A DNA stretch of 12,133 bases from Ruminococcus sp. UBA3280 (GTDB lineage Bacteria; Bacillota; Clostridia; Oscillospirales; Ruminococcaceae). The notes beneath the pieces are model-generated. The model saw nothing but the letters and a program-made list of their open reading frames with translations, was not told the origin of the DNA and searched no databases. The translations under genes were made by a program, and so were the position numbers. The DNA lies in NCBI GenBank assembly GCA_002362175.1, contig DETU01000003.1:1-12133 (forward strand), read 5' to 3'. Every line of letters starts with the position of its first letter. Position 1 is the stretch's first letter. Below, piece after piece: positions 6,941 to 12,133 of this stretch.

Positions 6941-7321
6941 CTTTTCGGATATTTTATTTTTTATGAATATGAATATAAATGTAACAGCGGTACCGGCAGT
7001 ATAGCATATAAGGTCAACGGTTGAAAAGCTTGTGCCTATCAGTGTACGGAAAAACTGTATATCACCGAGACCTATTATATCTACTATATTTATATATTGC
7101 AGAAATTCCACTATAAACGCAAATATCATTACGCCTAAAGCTGTGAGATATTCGTTGACTTTTTCACATATAAAAATCTGTAAAAAGCAGTATATAACCC
7201 ATATAACAATTACGTCTCCTAAATAGAATCTTATAAAACCGTCGTGTATAAATAATGCTATAAGTACTTCAACGACCAAAAGTAAAACAAATCCCACAAC
7301 ATAAGAAATACGTTTTTTCAT
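6926..7321 (-). CDS. DUF2809-family small integral membrane protein
   Basis: A 131-residue hydrophobic protein with about four membrane segments (roughly 5-25, 35-53, 57-77 and 103-121). The motifs HDGFIRFYLGD (26-36), AFIVEFLQY (68-76), and RTLIGTSFSTVDLICYTAG (92-110) fit my memory of the DUF2809 family (HD.FIRPY.GD; VE..Q; IG..FD..D...Y..G). The function of that family is unknown. In the last motif the usual Asp-Trp is replaced by Ser-Thr, while the following Asp is kept. Its ATG lies 2 bases after the hydF stop, and its likely ribosome binding site (AGAGG) is within the end of hydF, so the two are co-transcribed and coupled. The reason for pairing with hydF is not known; it may simply be a passenger gene. 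Confidence 0.8.
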   Translation of the reverse strand: MKKRISYVVGFVLLLVVEVLIALFIHDGFIRFYLGDVIVIWVIYCFLQIFICEKVNEYLTALGVMIFAFIVEFLQYINIVDIIGLGDIQFFRTLIGTSFSTVDLICYTAGTAVTFIFIFIKNKISEKIQGN

Positions 7322-7323
7322 AG

Positions 7324-8517
7324 TTATTCAACCTCTTTCAGCAGTTCGGGAAAAATTTCTATACTGCGTTTTAATATGCCGTTCATGTATGCTATTGCTA
7401 TGCCATAATTTGTAAACGGAATATTCTGTCTCTGTGCGGATTTCATACGGTTGACTACTTCACGTTCATTCAGCATACAGCCACCGCAGTGTATCACAAG
7501 TTTAAAGTCGGACAAATCTTCAGGAAATTCACGTCCTGATGTAAGTTTTATATCAATATTTTTGCCTGTGAATTTTTTAAGAAGTGCAGGAAGTTTTACA
7601 CTGCCTATATCACCGCACTGTCTGTGATGAGTACAGCCCTCCGAAATCAGAACGGTGTCGCCGTCTTTGAGTTCACGGATAGCTGAAGTCCCTTTCACTG
7701 CTGTTTCAAGAAAACCCTTGTATCTTGCCATAAGTATTGAGAATGAAGTAAGAGGAATATTTTCGGGAACAGTTTTGTTTACCATTCCGAAAACCTGACT
7801 GTCTGTTATGACCATTTTCGGAAACGGTATTTTTTTGAGTGTTTCCGCAAGCTGAAATTCCTTTGTTACAACTGCTATAGCATCAGAGTCAAGTATATCC
7901 CTTATTGTCTGTTGCTGTGGAAGAATCAAACGTCCTTTTGGTGCTGATTCGTCTATTGGAGTTACAAGTATAACGATGTCATTCGGCTGAAGCAAGTCAT
8001 CGATAATGTGCTTTTCGGATTTTGAATTTAAAGTAAGTGAAGCGATTTTTTCCTTTAGTTCGTGAATGTTCGTTCCTTTTAAAGAACTTACGGAAATTTC
8101 ATTTTCACTGCATCTGACTGTTTTTATATCCGATTTGTTATAGGCTGTAATATACGGAATGTTTTTCTCTCTGAAAAGTCCGATAAGTTCGCTGTCCGTA
8201 TCTGACAAGCCTGTTTCAGAATCCACTACCAGTACAGCTATATCGGTTTTATTAAGAATCTGTCTTGTCTTTTTTATACGCATTTCACCGAGCTGTCCTT
8301 CATCGTCGTAACCTGCCGTATCGGTAATTAAAACCGCACCCAACGGAAGAAGTTCCATAGCTTTTGAAACGGGGTCTGTTGTTGTACCTTTTATATCTGA
8401 AACAACCGATAAATCCTGACCCGTAACAGCGTTGACAAGGCTGGATTTGCCTGCGTTTCTCTTTCCGAAAAAACCTATGTGTATTCTTTCTGCGGACGGT
8501 GTATCATTAAGGCTCAT
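7324..8517 (-). CDS. hydF: [FeFe]-hydrogenase H-cluster maturation GTPase HydF
   Basis: A 397-residue cytoplasmic GTPase that acts as scaffold for the 2Fe subcluster built by HydE and HydG and delivers it to HydA. The N-terminal GTPase domain has all motifs: P-loop GKRNAGKS 18-25, G2 GTTTD 44-48, G3 DTAG 66-69 and G4 NKSD 127-130. A dimerisation domain follows (about 175-285). The C-terminal cluster domain has C295-T-H297, then H343-C344-G-G-C347, the HydF pattern CxH...HCxxC with a 45-residue gap, and the end segment PFTNYGIAIAYMNG. Nothing essential is missing, so the host should make [FeFe]-hydrogenase; hydE, hydG and hydA are not in this window. AGGAGG precedes ATG 8517. The gene lies 57 bases after malic enzyme, with a hairpin between, and is coupled to the DUF2809 gene. 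I see no promoter in that gap, so it may depend on read-through or on a promoter inside the malic enzyme gene. Confidence 0.95.
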   Translation of the reverse strand: MSLNDTPSAERIHIGFFGKRNAGKSSLVNAVTGQDLSVVSDIKGTTTDPVSKAMELLPLGAVLITDTAGYDDEGQLGEMRIKKTRQILNKTDIAVLVVDSETGLSDTDSELIGLFREKNIPYITAYNKSDIKTVRCSENEISVSSLKGTNIHELKEKIASLTLNSKSEKHIIDDLLQPNDIVILVTPIDESAPKGRLILPQQQTIRDILDSDAIAVVTKEFQLAETLKKIPFPKMVITDSQVFGMVNKTVPENIPLTSFSILMARYKGFLETAVKGTSAIRELKDGDTVLISEGCTHHRQCGDIGSVKLPALLKKFTGKNIDIKLTSGREFPEDLSDFKLVIHCGGCMLNEREVVNRMKSAQRQNIPFTNYGIAIAYMNGILKRSIEIFPELLKEVE

Positions 8518-8540
8518 AAAAATTCCTCCTATAAAAATAC

Positions 8541-8564
8541 GGACAGTCTTTTTAAAGACTGTCC
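8541..8564 (-). terminator. Hairpin between malic enzyme and hydF (terminator or attenuator)
   Basis: GGACAGTCTTT and AAAGACTGTCC form a perfect inverted repeat starting 10 bases after the malic enzyme stop. On the minus strand it is followed by GTATTTTTAT, an imperfect T-tract, so termination is probably partial. No promoter is seen between it and hydF. Confidence 0.6.
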
Positions 8565-8574
8565 TTAAAATTAT

Positions 8575-9750
8575 TTATATACGTGCAACGCCTGTGTCAC
8601 GTGCTGCCTGTGCAACAGCTTTTGCAACAGCCTTTGCAACAGACTTGTCAAGAACGCTGGGTATAATATAATCGGGAGAAAGCTTGTCATCTGTAACAAA
8701 CGATGCAATAGCTTTTGCAGCAGCTATTTTCATAGCGTCATTGATGTCGCTTGCACGAACGTCCAAAGCACCTCTGAAAATTCCGGGGAAAGCAAGTACA
8801 TTGTTAATCTGGTTCGGGTAGTCGCTTCTTCCTGTTCCGACAACAGCGGCACCTGCTTCAATAGCAACTTCAGGCATAATTTCGGGTGTCGGGTTAGCCA
8901 TCGGGAAGATTATCGGATTTTCAGCCATGCTCTTTACCATTTCGGGTGTTACGCAGTTCGGAGCGGATACGCCTATAAATACGTCTGCTCCCTTGATAAC
9001 GTCTGCAAGACTTCCTTTTCTCATCTGTTTGTTTGTAATTTCAGCCATTGCTTCCTTTACGGGATTCATATCTTCTGTACGTCCCTTATAAATAGCACCC
9101 TTGCGGTCGCAAAGAACAACGTCTTTAAGACCCATTGAGATGAGAAGTCTGATAATTGCGATACCTGCCGCACCTGCTCCGCTTGTTACTACACGGATTT
9201 CGTCGATATGTTTTCCCGTAAGTTTCAGGGCATTGAGCATAGCGGCGAGTGTTACAACGGCTGTTCCGTGCTGGTCGTCGTGGAAAATCGGAATATCACA
9301 ACATTCTTTAAGTTTCTTTTCGATTTCAAAACATCTTGGTGCTGAAATATCTTCAAGATTCACACCGCCGAAAGAGCCGGCAAGAAGTTTTACGGTATTT
9401 ACTATGTCGTCAACTTCCTTTGAACGTACACAGAGGGGAATAGCGTCAACGTCGCCGAAAGCCTTGAACAACGCACATTTACCCTCCATAACGGGCATAC
9501 CTGCTTCAGGACCTATATCACCGAGACCAAGAACAGCAGTTCCGTCGGTAACGACAGCAACGAGATTTGAACGGCGTGTCAGGTCATAACTTTTTAGTAC
9601 ATCTTTCTGTATTTCAAGACACGGCTGGGCAACACCGGGGGTATATGCAAGTGACAAATCTTCAGTGGTTTCAAGAGGTGTACGGCAAATTACTTCAACT
9701 TTGCCTTTCCATTCATAATGTTTTTTAAGTGATTCTTCAGCGTAATTCAT
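8575..9750 (-). CDS. NAD(P)-dependent malic enzyme (oxaloacetate-decarboxylating)
   Basis: A 391-residue enzyme of the short bacterial malic enzyme class, converting malate to pyruvate and CO2 with reduction of NAD(P)+. It lacks the phosphotransacetylase-like extension of the long MaeB type. Visible motifs are LAYTPGVA (34-41) with Tyr36, VTDGTAVLGLGDIGP (67-81), EGKCALF with Lys91, the metal-binding NLEDISAP (131-138) and FHDDQHGTA (156-164), the Rossmann loop TSGAGAAG (189-196), ANPTPE (285-290) and NQINNVLAFPG (313-323). All expected catalytic and metal residues appear present. The residue after the second dinucleotide-fold strand is in LCDRKG (213-218), and cofactor choice (NAD or NADP) cannot be settled by eye. 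The C-terminus has an AKAVAKAVAQAA repeat. AGAAAGGAAA precedes ATG 9750. It follows the LDH-fold dehydrogenase by 64 bases with a hairpin between, an arrangement that suits a shared transcript and a malate shunt. Confidence 0.93.
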   Translation of the reverse strand: MNYAEESLKKHYEWKGKVEVICRTPLETTEDLSLAYTPGVAQPCLEIQKDVLKSYDLTRRSNLVAVVTDGTAVLGLGDIGPEAGMPVMEGKCALFKAFGDVDAIPLCVRSKEVDDIVNTVKLLAGSFGGVNLEDISAPRCFEIEKKLKECCDIPIFHDDQHGTAVVTLAAMLNALKLTGKHIDEIRVVTSGAGAAGIAIIRLLISMGLKDVVLCDRKGAIYKGRTEDMNPVKEAMAEITNKQMRKGSLADVIKGADVFIGVSAPNCVTPEMVKSMAENPIIFPMANPTPEIMPEVAIEAGAAVVGTGRSDYPNQINNVLAFPGIFRGALDVRASDINDAMKIAAAKAIASFVTDDKLSPDYIIPSVLDKSVAKAVAKAVAQAARDTGVARI

Positions 9751-9774
9751 TGGATAAATTTCCTTTCTAAAAAC

Positions 9775-9805
9775 AACAGCGAAAAATTTTCAATTCTTCG
9801 CTGTT
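9775..9805 (-). terminator. Hairpin after the dehydrogenase gene (terminator or attenuator)
   Basis: AACAGCGAA and TTCGCTGTT form a perfect 9-pair stem around a 13-base loop, followed on the minus strand by GTTTTTAG. It lies 10 bases past the dehydrogenase stop and 25 bases before the malic enzyme start. Because no promoter is visible between it and malic enzyme, it probably reduces rather than abolishes downstream transcription. Confidence 0.65.
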
Positions 9806-9814
9806 TGAATATTC

Positions 9815-10762
9815 TCAGAATGTAAGCTGCGAAATAACGTTCTTGAGAGCGTCTGCACTCTTCTTAAGCTTTGCAAGTTCTTCTTCAAGAAGAGGCGGAT
9901 TTATTTCGCCTGCGATACCGTGACCGTTTACGATACACGGCAGACTGAGACATACATCATCAATTCCGTATCTGCCGTTTGCAAGTGTGGAAACAGTAAG
10001 AATACTGTTTGAGTCACGCAGAATTGTATCACAGATTTTATTTACAGAAAGTGCGATTGCGTAGAAAGTGGCACCCTTTCTCTTGATAACTTCAGCACCC
10101 GCAACACGTACGCTTTCTTCAATAGCGTCTGTGTCAAGTTCTTCAGAATTGCCTTTTGAAGCCCAGTAATCAGAAACATTCATACCGCCGATAGTTGTTG
10201 TTGACCACGGAACAAATGAAGTATCGCCGTGTTCACCGAATACATAAGCGTGAATACTTTTCGGGCTGATTTCAGCCTTTTCAGCGATAGCGGAGCGGAG
10301 TCTTGAACTGTCAAGAACAGTACCTGAACCTACAACCTGACTTGCTTTAAGATTTGTGCATTTAAGGATAGTGTATGTAAGAATATCAATGGGGTTGCTT
10401 ACTACCACGTAAACAGCGTCGGGAGCAATTTCCGCAACTTTAGGCATAACCTGCTTTATTATGTTTACATTGTTCTGTGTAAGGTCAATTCTTGACTGAC
10501 CGGGTTTTCTTGCCATACCGAGAGTAACAACAACAATATCAGAACCTGCAATATCATCATACGTGCCGTCTTTGATGTCAATATTGTGAGCGAGGGAGAT
10601 ACCATGGCGTATATCCATAGCTTCACCTTTTGCCTTTGCTTCGTTGATGTCAACAAGAACAACGTCTGAACAAGTGCCGTTTACTGCGAATGTATAAGCA
10701 ATGGTAGCACCTACATTACCTGCACCAAGAATAGAAATTTTGCTTCCTTTATTAGCTTCCAT
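9815..10762 (-). CDS. L-lactate/malate dehydrogenase family enzyme; Arg at the specificity position predicts malate dehydrogenase (automatic label: L-lactate dehydrogenase)
   Basis: A 315-residue NAD-dependent 2-hydroxyacid dehydrogenase with the LDH fold. Seen: Rossmann loop GAGNVG 13-18, Asp38 after the second strand (NAD preference), VSNPID 121-126, catalytic Asp151 and Arg154 in SGTVLDSSRLR, and catalytic His178 in the LDH-style FGEHGD. The substrate loop reads GMARKPGQSRIDL: Arg85 stands where LDHs have Gln102 (standard LDH numbering), and Arg91 is the loop Arg109. In this family Gln102 selects pyruvate and Arg102 selects oxaloacetate; exchanging Gln for Arg in Bacillus stearothermophilus LDH gave a malate dehydrogenase. 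The frame is thus LDH-like but the key residue is malate-type, as I recall for the Clostridium thermocellum malate dehydrogenase that also neighbours malic enzyme. The adjacent malic enzyme supports this. A TACGGAGG site precedes ATG 10762. Confidence is high for family, moderate for substrate. Confidence 0.88.
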   Translation of the reverse strand: MEANKGSKISILGAGNVGATIAYTFAVNGTCSDVVLVDINEAKAKGEAMDIRHGISLAHNIDIKDGTYDDIAGSDIVVVTLGMARKPGQSRIDLTQNNVNIIKQVMPKVAEIAPDAVYVVVSNPIDILTYTILKCTNLKASQVVGSGTVLDSSRLRSAIAEKAEISPKSIHAYVFGEHGDTSFVPWSTTTIGGMNVSDYWASKGNSEELDTDAIEESVRVAGAEVIKRKGATFYAIALSVNKICDTILRDSNSILTVSTLANGRYGIDDVCLSLPCIVNGHGIAGEINPPLLEEELAKLKKSADALKNVISQLTF

Positions 10763-10788
10763 TTGAGAACCTCCGTATAGTTAGATTT

Positions 10789-10850
10789 TTCGCATATAAG
10801 AACCTTTATTTATATAGTGACTTAAATCAATTCAAAGGCTGTAATGCGAA
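10789..10850 (-). promoter_or_regulatory. Structured leader of the dehydrogenase mRNA
   Basis: Within the leader, outer arms TTCGCAT/ATGCGAA (7 pairs) and inner arms AGCCTTT/AAAGGTT (7 pairs with one G-U) can form a two-tiered hairpin with a loop of about 26 bases. It lies between the predicted transcription start (about 10859) and the ribosome binding site (about 10770). It matches no riboswitch class I recognise. The pairing is seen; any function is inferred. Confidence 0.4.
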
Positions 10851-10865
10851 CTTATACATAATATC

Positions 10866-10893
10866 ATTATAACATAAAAACAGAAAATATCAA
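10866..10893 (-). promoter_or_regulatory. Sigma-A promoter of the dehydrogenase-malic enzyme unit
   Basis: On the minus strand TTGATA (10888-10893) and a perfect TATAAT (10866-10871) are 16 bases apart. The -10 is preceded by TGT, making an extended -10 element. The predicted leader is about 96 bases. I see no Rex-like palindrome overlapping it. Confidence 0.75.
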
Positions 10894-11015
10894 GAGAAAT
10901 AATAATAATTTATTAAAAATCGTAAAAACGCACAAAAGAAAAGCTGTTTTAATGTGAGATTTTCCATATTGTATTATTAAAAGAACGGTTATGCGGAATT
11001 ATTTACATCTGAAGA

Positions 11016-11069
11016 TGAATAATATGCAGATGAATATGAATATTTTGGAAAATAATGAATATTTATTCT
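11016..11069 (+). promoter_or_regulatory. ARG-box-like repeats (putative ArgR/AhrC operator) upstream of argG
   Basis: TGAAT half-sites occur at 11016, 11031, 11037 and 11056. The last is part of TGAATATTTATTCT (11056-11069), one base from the palindromic ARG-box pattern TGAATWWWWATTCA bound by ArgR/AhrC arginine repressors. It ends 7 bases before the -35 element of argG. The match to the known operator pattern is seen; binding is inferred. Confidence 0.55.
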
Positions 11070-11076
11070 AATCCTC

Positions 11077-11104
11077 TTGACATTGACGGTAATAAGTGTA
11101 TAAT
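11077..11104 (+). promoter_or_regulatory. Sigma-A promoter of argG
   Basis: A perfect TTGACA (11077-11082) and a perfect TATAAT (11099-11104) are 16 bases apart. The predicted start near 11111 gives a leader of about 34 bases, followed by the strong ribosome binding site CAGGAGG (11127-11133). Confidence 0.85.
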
Positions 11105-11144
11105 ATAATTATCATATGATTCAGTTCAGGAGGTAAATTTTATT

Positions 11145-12133
11145 ATGGCTAAGGAAATTAAAAAAGTAGTTCTTGCTTATTCAGGCGGACTTGATACATC
11201 TATCATTATACCGTGGCTCAAAGAAAACTACAATAACTGTGAAGTTATCGCTGTTTCTGCTGACGTGGGTCAGGGTACAGAACTTGACGGTCTTGAAGAA
11301 AAGGCTAAGAAAACAGGTGCTTCAAAGCTTTACATTGAGGACTTAAAGGAAGAATTTATTCAGGATTACGTTTTCCCGACAGTTCAGGCTGGTGCTGTTT
11401 ATGAAAACAGATACCTTCTCGGTACTTCTTTCGCACGTCCGATTATTGCAAAGAGAATTGCTGAAATTGCTATTGCAGAGGGTGCTGACGCTATCTGTCA
11501 CGGCTGCACAGGTAAGGGTAACGACCAGGTTCGTTTTGAACTCGCTATAAAGGCTTATGCTCCTGATATGGCTATTATTGCTCCGTGGAGAGAATGGGAC
11601 ATCAAGTCAAGAGACGAAGAAATTGACTATGCTGAAGCTCATGACATTCCGCTGAAGATTAACAGAGAAACAAACTATTCAAAGGATAAGAATATCTGGC
11701 ACCTTTCTCACGAAGGTCTTGACCTCGAAGACCCTGCAAATGAACCGCAGTACGAAAAGGAAGGTTTCCTTGAACTCGGCGTATCTCCTATCGTTGCACC
11801 TGATAAGCCCACCTATGTTACAATTCACTTTGAAAAAGGTATCCCGACTGCTATCGACGGCAAGGAAATGAACGGCACAGAAATCGTTACAACTCTTAAC
11901 AAGCTCGGCGGTGAAAACGGCATAGGTCTTGCTGACCTCGTTGAAAACCGTCTCGTAGGTATGAAGTCAAGAGGTGTTTATGAAACTCCCGGCGGTGCTA
12001 TCCTTTATCACGCTCACGAAGTTCTCGAAACAATCTGTCTTGACAAGGAAACAGCAAGAGTTAAGCAGTATCTCGGAATTAAGTTTGCTGACATCGTTTA
12101 CAACGGTCAGTGGTACACACCTCTCCGTGAGGC
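11145..12133 (+). CDS. argG: Argininosuccinate synthase (partial, 3' end beyond the window)
   Basis: 329 codons are present and the frame is open at the window edge; the family is usually about 400 residues, so roughly the last fifth is missing. The enzyme joins citrulline and aspartate with ATP to form argininosuccinate, the penultimate step of arginine synthesis, in the cytoplasm. Seen: the ATP-pyrophosphatase P-loop AYSGGLDTS (11-19), the ADVGQG stretch (39-44), LGTSFARP (92-99), and the substrate-binding HGCTGKGNDQVRFE (119-132), all typical of ArgG. ATG 11145 is well supported by CAGGAGG 11 bases upstream and by the protein beginning at the usual position before the P-loop. It has its own strong promoter with ARG-box-like repeats upstream, suggesting arginine repression. 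Codon use is richer in GC-ending codons than the immunity genes at the left edge, fitting a well-expressed core gene. argH is often next but is outside the window. Confidence 0.97.
   Translation, partial: MAKEIKKVVLAYSGGLDTSIIIPWLKENYNNCEVIAVSADVGQGTELDGLEEKAKKTGASKLYIEDLKEEFIQDYVFPTVQAGAVYENRYLLGTSFARPIIAKRIAEIAIAEGADAICHGCTGKGNDQVRFELAIKAYAPDMAIIAPWREWDIKSRDEEIDYAEAHDIPLKINRETNYSKDKNIWHLSHEGLDLEDPANEPQYEKEGFLELGVSPIVAPDKPTYVTIHFEKGIPTAIDGKEMNGTEIVTTLNKLGGENGIGLADLVENRLVGMKSRGVYETPGGAILYHAHEVLETICLDKETARVKQYLGIKFADIVYNGQWYTPLRE

Larger units (their letters stand above)
10763..11144. other. Divergent intergenic regulatory region (dehydrogenase / argG)
   Basis: A 382-base, very AT-rich stretch without a gene. 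It holds the dehydrogenase leader and promoter on the left (to about 10893), and the argG ARG-box-like repeats, promoter and ribosome binding site on the right (from about 11016). The middle, about 10894-11015, contains only AT-rich sequence in which I see no gene, RNA or clear site. Confidence 0.7.

Noticed and set aside
8590..8650. Short repeated GCAACAGC-type units at the 3' end of malic enzyme.
   Set aside because: They encode the alanine/valine/lysine repeat of the C-terminal helix of the protein and need no other explanation.
9101..9589. A 162-codon plus-strand open frame opposite malic enzyme.
   Set aside because: It is antisense to conserved motifs of malic enzyme, its translation resembles no protein family, and no ribosome binding site precedes it.

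Overview
The window looks like a chromosome segment from an anaerobic, low-GC Clostridia bacterium, most likely a Ruminococcus-type member of the Oscillospiraceae/Ruminococcaceae. This is an inference from three things: sporulation genes (spoVAD, spoVAE), an [FeFe]-hydrogenase maturase (hydF), and a malate dehydrogenase/malic enzyme pair of the kind used by fermentative clostridia. No rRNA, tRNA, CRISPR array, insertion sequence or phage gene was seen.

Layout. (1) 1-940, plus strand, AT-rich: an Imm51-type immunity protein gene overlapping an unrecognised small gene, closed by a bidirectional terminator. (2) 943-5012, minus strand: a Ca2+-type P-type ATPase followed by spoVAD and spoVAE. The spoVAC gene that normally precedes spoVAD is absent, and the spoVAD start codon sits inside a long predicted hairpin. 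(3) 5200-6378, plus strand: a two-module lipoprotein gene split by one in-frame TAA. (4) 6417-6767, minus strand: mazF with its own strong promoter and no adjacent antitoxin. (5) 6926-8517, minus strand: hydF and a DUF2809-like membrane protein, tightly coupled. (6) 8575-10762, minus strand: an LDH-fold dehydrogenase carrying the malate-type Arg at the specificity position, then malic enzyme. (7) 10763-11144: a divergent regulatory region with two good sigma-A promoters, a structured leader for the dehydrogenase, and ARG-box-like repeats before argG. (8) 11145 to the window end, plus strand: argG, cut off by the window edge.

How the genes may work together. The dehydrogenase and malic enzyme would convert oxaloacetate to malate and then to pyruvate plus CO2, moving electrons from NADH to NAD(P)H: a 'malate shunt'. 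HydF, just downstream, matures the hydrogenase that disposes of fermentation electrons. In the sporulation block, a Ca2+ pump next to the SpoVA dipicolinate-transport genes suggests a link between calcium movement and Ca-DPA loading of spores. These links come from gene order and motifs and are not proven.

No clearly new multi-gene system was found. The observations most worth a second look are the Arg-bearing LDH-like enzyme beside malic enzyme, the Ca2+-ATPase-spoVAD-spoVAE arrangement with its leader hairpin, the lipoprotein gene interrupted exactly between two related modules, and the ARG-box cluster before argG.
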